The translations under genes were made by a program, and so were the position numbers. The notes below the pieces were generated by a model. That model had not been told where the DNA came from, searched no databases, and worked only from the letters and a program-made list of their open reading frames with translations. Shown here one piece after another: positions 43,701 to 54,078 of a DNA stretch of 64,000 bases (the stretch's first letter is position 1; every line of letters starts with the position of its first letter). The stretch lies in contig QPMI01000445.1 of NCBI GenBank assembly GCA_004431415.1, positions 124,001 to 188,000 on the forward strand, written 5' to 3'. Origin of the DNA: Cyanophora paradoxa (taxonomy: Eukaryota; Glaucocystophyceae; Cyanophorales; Cyanophoraceae).

Positions 43701-45195
43701 GGCGCTGCGGCTCTACTTCGAGGCGTGGGCGCTGCTGCAGCGCACCGGCCACTCCCCCTCCCGCCTCGAGGCCGCCCTCCTCCGCGAGATTGCCGACATC
43801 ACCAGCGCGCCCCGCGCACCCCGCCAGGCCCGGGGGGTACGATCTGATCCTTCCCTCCGCAGCGCGCATCCCGGGGCGCCTGGAGGAGGCGACCCGCCTC
43901 TGCGAGAAGATGTACTGGTGCGCCGCCGCCGTACCCCTCCGCGCCCTCGCACGCCTGATCAACCCCCCCCCCCCCCCCCCCCCCCCAAATGACAGGTACT
44001 GCGAGACGCCGGAGGATACGTACCAGGAGGCCTGCTGCCTGCAGACGCTGGGTACGCCTTTTCGGAGCAGCGCCGGGGTGCATCCCTCCTCACGCGGCTG
44101 CGCCCCAGCTGCGGAGCGGTACCTCAGGGGGAGCTGGCGCATGGCGAAGGGCCACCTCCGGCGCGGCATCGAGGCGCGCACGCCGGCTCCCGGCGGCCCG
44201 CTCCCCCGTACCCCCCTGACCGGGGGAGGCCTCGTCCGCAGCTCATCTCGCCGCTCTCGGAGGGGTACCGCGTGCACCTCGAGCGCCTGTGGCAGACCAT
44301 CGGTGCGCCTCCCCGCACGCTCTGGCCTCGCCTCGCCGCGGCGGGCTGACCGACGCCGGCCGGCAGCGATCGGCTGCTTCTGCGAGTTCGACGTCACGGA
44401 CGCCTTCCGCGTGCGGCCCGTACCCCCGGGCGCCGGCGTACCCCCCGCCGACCTCACCCCCCCCAGGCGACGACGGAGTCGCTGCGGCAGCTGGCGGTGC
44501 ACCCGTTCAGCGCGAACGAGTACGACCTCACGCACGCCCTCATCGCCCGCGCCGTCCGCCCCGCCCCATCTGCCCCGCCCCGCCCTCGCGCCTCTCACCC
44601 CGCCCCGCGCCGGCGCAGCTGACGGTCATGAGGCTCTCCGCGCCCCCCGAGGGCAAGCCGAGCTTCGCCCCCATGTGCGCCCCGCCCCGCCCCGCCCCTC
44701 CCCGCCAACCCCGCCCCGGGCCTCACCAGCCGGCGCCGCAGGGAGCAGGCCTGCACCCAGACGCGCCTCATCCAGGGCGGCCTCGTCGTGCGCCGTACCC
44801 GTCCCCACCGCCCCCCCTTCCCCCGGCCTCACGCGTACCCCCCTTTCGGCGCAGCGGATGGGCCTCATGGAGCGGTACTACGGGGCGGCGGTCAACGGGC
44901 ACCTGCTCTTCCGCACCGGCGAGGCCGAGCTCTACACCGGTACCCCCACCACCCCACCCCACCCCCCGTCCCCCTCCCCCCCCCCTCCCCACCCCACCCC
45001 CCCACCCCCCCTCTTGTTAAGTTCTGGGGCGCAGGGGAGTACGCGAAGGCGCTGGGCCACTTCCAGAAGGCGGCGGTGGCGCTGTTCGACCTGTACCCGG
45101 CCTACTTCGAGGGTACCCCCCGAGTGCGGCGCCTCCGCGAGTTCTCCGCCATGGCCCGCGCCCAGCTCTCCGCGCACTCCGGCCACGCCCCTTAG
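40783..45195 (+). CDS. Large multi-exon gene of unknown function
   Basis: I do not recognise this protein. ATG 40783 starts a Gln/Pro-rich leader, then an ordered N-terminal domain (FAAVFIVQSRRSPKAHPGGS, RRYRLAVPGAGP, VGSLFVFERGTGG, ALGVNASSYRFANALFRLE). A long Ser/Pro/Ala-rich low-complexity middle runs from about 41600 to 42880. The C-terminal half is mostly helical with pairs resembling TPR-like repeats: YQETEEALRLYFEAWALLQRT, RLEEATRLCEKMYWYC, DTYQEACCLQTLGAERYLRG and EYAKALGHFQKAAVALFDLY. The gene ends at TAG 45193-45195. The two ordered parts could suggest a regulatory or scaffold protein with an N-terminal beta domain. Intron positions follow the local splice pattern, including one with 24 consecutive C (43963-43986). 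Confidence 0.6.
41749..41790 (+). repeat. (CCGCCT)n hexanucleotide repeat in a coding exon
   Basis: A run of CCGCCT units within the low-complexity exon of the unknown gene, read as alternating Ser/Ala. Such tracts are prone to length change. Confidence 0.8.
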
Positions 45196-45717
45196 CCCGG
45201 CCGCCTTTGCTCTCTTTGGGCCCTCCCGCCCGTATTGGTTTTTGCGATTACAGAGCGCATAATTTATGTTCGTGTAGCCCGGAGCAGCTGTAGTTGGTAG
45301 CTGCCAGGCTGTATAGTCCAGGAGAGTACCACTCATGCACTTTCGCAGCTTAGCTAGGTAGGGTCTAAGCTTGTGAGTGTGTGCGTTGTTTGCTGTTCGC
45401 GTTTCAACCTAGTTTCGTACTTTGGCCCTGGTAGTATTCTTAGTATTCTGTCCTATTCTGTATATATCACGGATGTTTCCAGTTGCCGCTTTTCGCGTTT
45501 TCGAATTTCTGCGCGCGAATGCTGCAGGTTTCCCACTAGTACTAGTATGTTGCACTTCTCGTTCTCTTCCCCCCATCGCAATTCCCCGTACGCGTGCTCT
45601 ATCCACCGCACAAAAGGAAACAGCGGTGCAGAGGCGGGCCGGGGAGCAGGCGGGAAGTCGACTCGTTGGGGTGCCGGCGCGGCGGGCTGCGCATGCGCGT
45701 CTCTTTGCGGTCGCCCC
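45196..45717. other. Convergent spacer, AT-richer, no supported gene
   Basis: It lies between the stops of the unknown gene (plus) and the Kennedy-pathway fusion gene (minus). It is visibly less GC-rich, with ACTAGTACTAGTA near 45535 and T-rich tracts compatible with 3' UTRs. No coding feature is seen. Confidence 0.4.
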
Positions 45718-48700
45718 TCACTTGGGGCGGAGGCCGAGGCCGAGGGGGCAGACGGCCTCGAGGAAGAGCTCGAAGGGGAGCGCCTTCGGCTCCTTCTTCC
45801 CCGCCGGCGCCGCGAAGGCCCCCTTCCCGTCCAGGTCCCCGAGGGCGGCGAGGAGGGCGCCCCGTGGCAGCGCCAGCTCCGCCCGCGCGGGGTCCACCGC
45901 CGCGTGCCGCTGGAAGGCCGCCAGCGCCTGCGCCCGCTCCTCCTGCCCGCGGCGCCCGGTCGGGGGCTCTCGGCCTCCAGAAGGCCGGGGCGGACCTGGG
46001 CGAGGCCGCTGAGCTTGCAGCGGTGGATGAGGTCGGAGGTGGAGATGCCCTCCGTGCGGGGCAGCACGCGCGTGATCCCCATCTGCACCCGCGCCCCGCC
46101 CCGCCCCGCCCGCCTCGGCGAGGGCGCCTGGGACGGGGGCGGGCGGGCGGGCGGGCCTGGCGGGGGACGGCGTAGTAGGCGTCGTCGGGGCGGTCGTACT
46201 CCGCCGAGTGGCACACCACGTGGATGTTGTGCTGCCCGGGCCTCAGCTGGGCCCGGCCGGCGGGCGGGGCGGGGCGGGGGGCGGGCCTTGACGAGGAACT
46301 CCCTGGGGATGCCGGAGCAGGGGGCGTTGGGGATGACCGCCGAGACGTGCTTGCACGCCGCCACCTCCGCGCACCGCTCCTCGTGCGTCATCTGAGCGGC
46401 ACGGGGCGCGTCAGGAGAGGGCGCCGGGGCGGGGCGGGGCGGGGCGAGGTGGGGGGGCGCGCGATGGGCTTGCGCTTGTACGGCGTGGCGTCCTCGTCGC
46501 TGCAGACGCCGACCAGCAGCCGGTTCCCGTACCTGCCGCCGCCTCAGCCGCCCGCCCGGGCCCCTGCGCGCCCCGCCCGCGCACTTGGAGGCGGCGGCGA
46601 AGAGGTTCTTGTGGCCGACGTGACACAGGTCGTAGATGCCTGCGCCTCGGTAAGAGCTCGCTCCGGGCGGCACGGAAGGGGAGGGCGGGCAGGGCGGGCC
46701 GTCGATGTAGACGTTGGTGACGGTGGAGAAGACGGGCATGTTAAGCGCCTCGCTCAGCTCGTAGAAGATCTGCCGGCGGCTCGCTGGGGGCGGGGCGGGG
46801 CGGGGCGGGGCGGGGCGGGGGGCGCCTCGAAGTAGTAGAAGGCGCAGAGGCAGATGGCGCCCAGGTCGTTGAAGATCGACACCATGCACGCGATCACGCT
46901 GCGCGCGGGGCGGGGGAGGGCGAGGGCGATCAGGCCGGCACGCGTGGGGGTGTGCGAAGGCGTGGGCCCGGGCGCGCATGAGGGGGTGCAGGTCTCGCTT
47001 CGCCATCTGCCGGCCGGGGCGGTCAGAAGCGGGGAAGACGAGGGGAGCTAGGCGGGCGGGGGGGGGCGGGGCGGGGCGGGCGGGCCTTGGCGACGATGAG
47101 GTCGGAGGTGATGAGGGAGAGGGTGAGCCCGTCCGCCAGGATCTCCACGTCCGTCTGAGGCGGAGTGAGGAGGGGGCGGGCCACGCTAAGCCGTCCAGGC
47201 GGGGGCGGGCGGACGGTGTTGGGGGCGCCGACGAGGCGCTTGGCGAGGAGGGGCACGACGCGGTAGAGGAGGCATAGGAGCAGCCCGTTCCGCGTCCGCT
47301 CCTGCCCCGCCTTCAGCAGCACCGCCTGCAGCGGGCGGTCAGCCGGGCGGGAGGGGGACGAGGTGCGGGCCGGGCGGCGCCGGCCTTGATGATGGTGTGG
47401 ACGAGGATGAGGAGGTACGCCAGCCGCACGGTCTGCCGCCCCGTTGGGCGGGGCGGGGGGGAAAGGGCGCTCCGGGCGGGGCGCGCCTCGAAGCCGACGT
47501 GGTCGAGGTCCGTCTTCACCTCGAAGACCCGCGCCAGCGTCGGCAGCACGTGCGCCTGCCCGCCCGCCCCTCGGCCCCCCGCCGGCGGGGCGCGCGGGGA
47601 AGGGCGCGGGGGGGCGGGCCTGCATGTAGTGGGCGTAGAGGCCCCAGATGGCCTCCAGGCCGACGTAGGCGCGGAGGGCGAGGCCGGCCATCGTGTACAC
47701 GAGCAGCTCGCCGGGGCCCAGCCACACGCTGAAGCTCACCACCCGCTCCTTGAACGCCTCCTGCGCCGGCCTCGCCGCGGCGCCATGGGGGCGGAGGGGG
47801 CGGAGAGGGGGGGTACCATGTGCTCGCAGAGGAAGAGGAGGGAGACGCTCTGCGTGATCTGCGGGCCGGGGGGTGAGCGGGGCCGGCGCCGGGCGGCCGG
47901 AGCGCGCGCCATCCACTGCGTCGTCGAGTCGGTGACGCCCCTGCGCGGGGGCGGGTCTGGGGGGGCGGGGGGGGCCCAGGCCCGGGCGGGGCGGGGCGGG
48001 TCCCGGCGCACATGATGTCGAGGACAGTGAGGGCGAGGAAGGTGATGCCGACGTTGTCGCAGGCGTGGTCGAAGAGCTCCCCCATCGGGCTCCCGTTCCG
48101 CGTCGCCCGCGCGTGCTTCCCGTCGCTGCCCGCCCACGCCGCGCCGCTCCCCGGCTCGGGAGGCGCCGGCGGGTAGGCGGGCGGGTCGGCGGGCCGGCCG
48201 GGGGGGCGCACATGGCGTCGAGGGTCTGGTAGGCGAAGATGAGGGCGATGCAGCTCGCCACCGTCAGCGCGGGGTAGTCCGCCAGGTACTGCGTTCCGCG
48301 GGGAGCGCGCGTCAGGCCTGAAGGGCGCGCGCGCGCGAGGGGCGAGCTCGAGGGCGGCGATCTGAGCGCCGCGTCCGGGATCCCGGACCTGCCGCTCGAT
48401 GTAGTAGCCGTGCACGATGCATAGGAGGCCAGCGAAAGAGAGGACGTTCGGCGCTGAGGAAAGACGGTCAGCGAAGAGAGAGAGGACGCGGCCGATCAGC
48501 TGGAGGCCAGAGAAAAAGAGGATGCGGGCGCGGCCGGTCAGCGGAAACGCGGCCGGCGCGCATATGCATGCGCGCTCGCCGGCGCCATGCATGGCCATGC
48601 CGTATGCATGGTCACGGCCGGCAGGCGCGTCACGGCTCCGATAGGAAGTGCGTCCCGTCCCAGACGCTCTATTAGGCATCATAAGCGCCGCACGTACGCG

Positions 48701-48956
48701 CCGGGCCTAGATTACCGCGCCCGGCGCTGGCCCGTCGTGTTTGAACGACGCGGGCGGGCGCGCGGCGCGCGGAGGGAGGCGTACGCAGCACAGATCTAGA
48801 AAGCCGATACTGACCTACGTTACTCGGGATGAGGCGCACGACCGCGTTCCAGAAGGGCGAGAGCAGGCGCGTTGTGATCGAGAGATCGACGCAGGAGTAG
48901 GTCCACTGCGCAATGTTGACCTTGTCCGCAGCAGAGAGAAACACCTCGCGCCCCAT
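45718..48956 (-). CDS. Fused CDP-alcohol phosphotransferase and cytidylyltransferase (Kennedy pathway)
   Basis: One gene encodes the last two steps of phosphatidylcholine/phosphatidylethanolamine synthesis. From ATG 48956 comes an EPT/CPT-type integral membrane domain: YSCVDLSITTRLLSPFWN, APNVLSFAGLL, YQTLDAIDGKHAR and a perfect DG-x2-AR-x8-G-x3-D-x3-D catalytic motif. Several helices follow, then the tail helix IFYELSEALNMPVF. The same 70-nt exon (46700-46769) runs on into NVYIDG, and the next exon continues IYDLCHVGH, the HxGH nucleotide-binding motif of cytidylyltransferases. YGNRLLVGVCSDED, MTHEERCAEV and RTEGISTSDLIHR complete a single CCT-like catalytic domain. The product ends LGLGLRPK before the stop at 45718-45720. 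The IST-S signature favours a choline enzyme, but ethanolamine is possible. Many introns have GC donors. Confidence 0.88.
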
Positions 48957-49049
48957 CGAGCTGCGCTGGAGCCGACTTCTTCGCGTGTACGATATTGCGC
49001 GTACCCCCTGAGCTCCCTTTCAGCCTGGCGGGAGCTGGCTGCTCGCGAT
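48957..49049. promoter_or_regulatory. 93-bp bidirectional promoter
   Basis: Only 93 bp separate the start codons of the Kennedy-pathway fusion (minus) and the rhomboid (plus). Both transcripts must initiate in or very near this interval. No TATA box is evident. Confidence 0.5.
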
Positions 49050-50366
49050 ATGCGCTGGCTCCTCCTGGCGCTACTCGCGCTGGCGGTGGCCGCGGCGCAG
49101 ACGAACCCGACGCGCGACGACTTCTTCGCGTACGTTCGCGCGGCGTCGAGCGAGAGCTGGGGTGGACTCGCCGGGGCCATCGCGGGCCTCGGTGCGCGCG
49201 TCCTCGCGAGAGGTGCGCATGTGGCGCCGGCGAGCGGCCGCGCGCGCGCGGGCACGTTTCGCGCAGATGCAGCAAACTAAGCCATATGCATCACGCCACC
49301 GCCCCCTCGCGCAGCGGGAATCGTTGACGTTGAGCGGACGGAGCTGGGCGTCGCGAGCCTGATCCGCGTCAAGCAGCCCGTCGCCGGCGGCAGGAGCTAC
49401 TTCCTGGGCGCGTTTGGCACCTTCGTGCCGCTCCCGAACCCGCCGCGCTGCCCGGGGCTCGACGAGTGCAGCGACCACGGTGCACGCGAGCTCGAGCGCC
49501 GACGGCACCTCGAGCTCCATGGCCAGCTCAAGCCGAGCGCAGGGCTGTGCGTCGGGGAGGGGCGCTGCGCGTGCGAGCCGGGCTGGCGCGGGGAGGCGTG
49601 CGAGCGGCGGCCCTCGCTGCTGGGGCGCCGGGGCGCGCCGCTGCTGCCGGGCGGGCCGCCCCTCGAGCTCTGCCTCGTGGGGGCGATAGCGGCGGTGTAC
49701 GCGGCGTGGCTCGCGGCGCCGCTGCTCGGCGCCTCTGCCTTCATGGAGCGCCACTTCGCCGTCTCGGCGCTCGCCCTGAAGCGGCGGCGCGTGCACACGC
49801 TCCTCACGGCGGCCCTCTCGCACGACTCCCTCCTCCACCTCCTCCCCAACGCCCTCTGGCTCCTCTCCCTCGCCCCGCTGCGCGCCCCGCTCCTCTCCGA
49901 CCCCGCCCTCCTCGCCCTCCTCGCCGCCTGCGCCGCCCTCGCCTCCCTCGCCAGCGCCCTCGCCAACGGCGCCCTCCGCTCCTACTACACCTCCTCCCTC
50001 GGCGCCAGCGGGTGCGCCCCGGCCCTCGCCCGCTCGCGCGCCCCGCCGGCCCTCGCCGTCGCCCCCTGATCAAGCCCCCGCAGGGCGGTGACGGGGCTTC
50101 TGGCGTACCTCGCCCTCTGCGTGGGGGACCTCCCCGGCGCCCGCTTCGAGGTCGCCGCCCCCGCCGCCCTCCCCCTCGCCCCGTCCCTGCCCCTGCCCCT
50201 CCCGCGCGCCCTCACGGCGCTGGAGGCGCTCGGCGTGCACACGGCGGTGGAGGCGGCGCGGGCGCTGCTGCTCGGGCCGGGGCCCTCGGATCTCGCCTGC
50301 CACCTCGGCGGCGCCGCCGCCGGCGCCCTCGCCTGGGCCGCCGCCTCCCTCGCCGGCGCCCTCTAG
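49050..50366 (+). CDS. EGF-like domain plus rhomboid intramembrane serine protease
   Basis: Three exons, 49050-49191, 49315-50011 and 50084-50366, join to 373 residues. A signal peptide (MRWLLLALLALAVAAA) leads to a luminal region with an EGF-like module, CVGEGRCACEPGWRGEACE, whose cysteine spacing is typical. The rhomboid core follows: helix 1 (LCLVGAIAAVYAAWLAAPL), RVHTLLTAALSHDSLLHLLPN at the usual HxxxxHxxxN-like site, the catalytic serine in GASGAVTG (split by the last intron), and the catalytic His in DLACHLGGAAAGALA. The Ser and His needed for catalysis are present, so it should be active. It cleaves substrates inside membranes; the EGF module may help recognise them. Intron donors are GTGCGC. 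Confidence 0.87.
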
Positions 50367-51062
50367 ACCTGGCGCCCCTTCGACTTCCCTTGTCGCACCC
50401 TGTCTTCCCTGCGCCCCCGTACCCGCGGCGGGACTTGCGCCCTATCTTCGCTGGTTCCATGCCAGACAATCTGGACAGTCCGTTTCCCTTCGAATTCTTA
50501 ACCCCAGGCCTAGGCCTGCTGCTACTTCTTCAGACCTCCCTCCCTCCTTCCTTGCAGCTGTACCCCAGCAACCCTTGTTTGCCTTTTTGGAACTTTCCCC
50601 AAGTGTACCTTGATTGCCCCGCCGGGCTGCGCGAGTGATTCGAATTCATGATAGTGTACATTCCGAACTTAATGCAGATTCAATGCAGATCTAGAATTCG
50701 AAAGCGAAGAAAAATGACGATTTTGCTTGATCTCCGCCTTTTGCAATTGGAAGATTTTGCGGAAGCGGCTTGATCTCCGCCGTCCAGTATATATATTTTC
50801 TGATTTTATCTGCAGCGCGCGGGCCGTATACGTACTACACGCCCTCGCGAAATCCCCCCCCCCCCCCTCCTCTCCCTTCCCCCTCCCCCGCCCATTCGCC
50901 CTCCGGCCCCGGCCCGTAGCCTCCCTACCTTCGCGCCCTCGCGTTGTCATGCTTGCACTTTATCGAAGAAAAAATATGATAGCATCAGGAATGCGCGTCG
51001 GCCCAGCGGAGGGGGTACATGAACCGAGGATGGCCCCGGGGGACCCCGGGGAAGGGCGAGGG
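50367..51062. other. Convergent spacer, no supported gene
   Basis: It separates the rhomboid stop from the minus-strand stop at 51063. It includes AT-rich tracts, a C run near 50857-50868 and repeated TGATCTCCGCC words (50728 and 50771). I see no coding or structured RNA gene. Confidence 0.4.
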
Positions 51063-53749
51063 CTACGCCGCCTTGCAGTACGTGTTCTGCGCGCGGGGCC
51101 GCGGGGCGTCAGCGGGACCCGGGCGGGGCGGGGCGGGCCATGGCCAGCCGGGGCGGATGGCCGCGGGCGGCCGCGGGCGCGCCTCGAGGGTGAAGTCGCC
51201 CTTGCGCTCGGCCATGACCGCCTCCAGCGCCGAGCCGTCCCGGTCCCGCCTCGCCGCCCGCCCCGTCGACATCAGCCCTGCCAGCCGCCGCAGCGCCTGC
51301 AGGTGCTTGTAGCGCCGCCCCGCGAACTCGTCCGCCGAGGCCTGCACGGGCCCCGCCGCCCCCGCCCGCGTGATCCCGAGCGCCTCCGACCACTGCGGGG
51401 GCGCTCAGGGCGAGGGCGGGGGCGGCGGGCGGGCGGGGCGCGCCTCGCGGACGGAGGTGAGGGCGGGCTGGATGCGGCGGATGCGCCCGGCCTCCTCGCC
51501 GGCGCGGAGGCCGAGGTGGAAGAGGTAGTGGCGCAGCGCGTGGTGCATCTGCAGCTTGTAGCGGCACGCCCGCGCCGCCTCGTACGCCTTCGCCTCCGGC
51601 TCCGCGCCCCGCGGGCCCCCGCCGCCTCCGCCGAGGCCCACGCCACGGCGCCGGCCGCCCACGCGTCGCGCGCGCCCGTGCGGACGAGCGGCTCGGCGGC
51701 CGCCTCGTGGCGGCTCTGCCGCAGCGTGATCGACGCTCTGCGGGGCGCGGCGGAGTCGGCCGGGGCCGGCCGCCGTACCGCCGGGCGGGGAAGGGGGAGA
51801 AGGGGTTCGGCGCACGTGCAGGGGTGCAGGCACATGCAGCCGTGGCAGACGTCGTCGGGCCCCGGCGCGCGGTTCGCCAGGTCCAAGCTGCAGGCGCGCC
51901 GCCGCCGCTGAGAGCTGGGCCGGGGGAAAGGGCGGGGCGGGGCGGGGCGGGGCGGGGCGGGGCGGGGCGGGCGCGCCAGGTGAGGCGCTTGATGGAGTCG
52001 CCGATGTCGGTGGAGCCGTGCGTGTGCGTCGCGAACTTCAGCGCCTTGATCTGCAGCGCGCGCCCTCGGCCCCCGAAGAAGGCGGGCGGGCGGGCGGGCG
52101 GGCGGGCGGACCTCGAGCTGGCGCTGGGGCCCCTCGTTCTGCCGCTCCACGCGCTCCGCCGCCCGCCGCCACCCGCGCACTGCCGCCCCGCCTCGCCGGC
52201 CCGGCCAAGGCGGGGGGCGCGGGGCGGGGCGCACGGTGGAGGTCGAGGGCGGGGTCGGCGAGGGCGGCGCCGCCGGTGAGGGCGACCAGCACGAGGCCGC
52301 GCACCAGCCGCCGCACCACCCCCTCCTCCCCCTCGTTCGGGTCGTCCCCGCCTGCGGCCCCACCGGCCAGCGGCCAAGCACGGGTGAGCGAGCGCGGCGA
52401 TCAGCGGCGGCAGAGACGGGCGGGGCGGGACCGATGCCGGCGACGTAGTTGCCGGTGCGGGCGGCGCGGCGGGCGGCGCGGTCCTCCTCCGCCACCCGGT
52501 CAAGGTCCTCCAGCTGCCGGGCGAGGCCCCGCGGTCAGGGCGGCTGGCCGCGGCGCCCGGAGCTTCGGGGCGCACAGGCATGAACATGGGCCCGCCGTCC
52601 TCCTCCTCGTCGCTGCCGCTGCCGCTGCCGCTCCCGCCGGCGCTGCCCTCCTCCTCCTCCTCGCCGCCCCCGCCCTCCTCGGAGCCGCTGCCCTCCCACT
52701 CCGGCTCCTCCTCCGGCAGCTCGTCCACCCGCAGCTTGGCCCCCGCCGCGCCCTTGCCGCGGCCCTGGCCCCGGCCCCGCCGCTCCTTCGTCTCCTCCTC
52801 GCTGCTGCCGCCGCTCGCCGCCTCCTCCTCGCTGGACGCTGAGTCTTCTCGCTCCTTCTCCTCCTCCTCGTCCTCCTCGTCCTCCTCCTCGGCGTGCCTC
52901 CGCAGCCGCTTGGCCGGCGGGGCGGCCCGGCGGCCCTCCGCGCGCGCCTGGCTGCGGGTCTTGGGCCCCCTCCGCGCCGCCGCCGCCGCCGGCTTGCGGG
53001 GCGACTCCTCCGCCCCCTCGGACCGGCTCCGCGCGGCCTTCCCCTGCAGCGCCTTCGCCGTGGACGGCGGCGTCTCGGCGCTGCGGGCGGAGGTGAGGCC
53101 CGGGACCTGGCGCAGGCGGGGCCCGGGGCGCGGCACCTGAAGAGGCTGGCCCCCGCCTGCGTCGCCGCCGGGCTGCTGCTCCCTGCCGCCCCCGCCGCCT
53201 TTCGCCTGCCGGGGCCCGTCAGGCGGCCGCCGCGCGCGCGCGCCCGGCGCCGTGCCGGGAGGCGCACTTGAGGCGGCGCAGCGTGGAAGGCGGCGAACTG
53301 CTGCTGTCCTCCTCCTCGTCCTCCTCCCCGTCGTCGTACGCGCTTCCTTTCGCCGCGCGCAGCGGCGTGCTGCGGGCCGCGCACGTCTCTAGATCTTGAG
53401 CCGTGGGACGGCAGCGCCAGCCGCAAGCGGCCGCGTGCGCAGCGGCGCGTGCGCACCTGGCCGGCTGGGTCAAGGGAAGAGGGGGCAGCGGGGCGCTTTC
53501 TGGCGCCGGCGCCGCTTCCTGTTTGCGCACTGGCTGGGTCGCCAAGCTCGAGTCGGGGGGCGCCGGGTGGCGCTGAGCGCTCGATGCGGCTGCGTCAGGA
53601 CCGCTGTTGCAGCTTCCGCCTCCCTCATCCTCGTCTGACGAATCAACGACGACGTTCCTGCCACGCTTCTTGGTGGCCCGCACCGCGAGCGGAGGCGCGC
53701 TCGCCGATTCGGCGCCTTCGTTCGTCGGTAGATCGCTTGCCTGGCCCAT
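51063..53749 (-). CDS. Acidic, probably nuclear protein of unknown family
   Basis: I do not recognise the family. ATG 53749 starts MGQASDLPTNEG, then a basic patch with NVVVDSSDEDE. A very acidic/Ser-rich and Arg/Lys-rich stretch (about 53060-52570) has EEDEEDEEEEKE and GRGQGRGKG, a style common in chromatin proteins. The C-terminal half is ordered and helical: ALQIKALKFATHTHGSTDIG, the Cys-rich DDVCHGCMCLHPCTC, ACRYKLQMHHALRHYLFHLG, and FAGRRYKHLQALRRLAG. A GC-AG intron (first base 51182) leads to the last exon NTYCKAA and the stop at 51063-51065. The CxxCxC cluster could bind zinc. Exons between 52560 and 51750 are tentative. Confidence 0.55.
51920..51971 (-). repeat. (GGGGC)n repeat in an intron
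   Basis: About nine GGGGC units on the plus strand, which is the (CCCCG)n sense-strand pattern of the minus-strand gene at 51063-53749. It is the same motif as at 27131 and 38346. Confidence 0.85.
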
Positions 53750-54078
53750 CGACGAAGTCGTGCGTTGAGCGCCGCGCGCTGGACAACCGCGGCTGACCAA
53801 CTACGCCGCAGCCTACACGGCCGGCCTTCCGCAGTGCAGCTCGCACGCTACCCGCCTATGAAGCACTTATACGTCCCGGCGGCGGCTGCAGCTGCTGAGC
53901 TTTGAAAGTTCGGGGTCCAGCCTTGACACTTCGCGTTCGCCTGGGGTCGCTCGCTGCAGCAACTGTACCAAAAGCATTCAGATCTCTCGGAGCGTCCGGA
54001 TGAGCGACGGAAACGGCTCCCCAACAAGGCCGCAGAAGCAAGCCACTTTCAACTGCGTACCCGGACGATCGAAAGAAA

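Noticed and set aside
45718-46690. Separate cytidylyltransferase gene downstream of the phosphotransferase
   Set aside because: No start codon or promoter space exists. The joining exon encodes the end of one domain and the beginning of the next.
49482-49536. Possible intron in the rhomboid gene starting GTGCACGCG and ending GGCCAG
   Set aside because: Removing its 47 nt would shift the frame and destroy the EGF-like cysteines; read through, the frame is intact.
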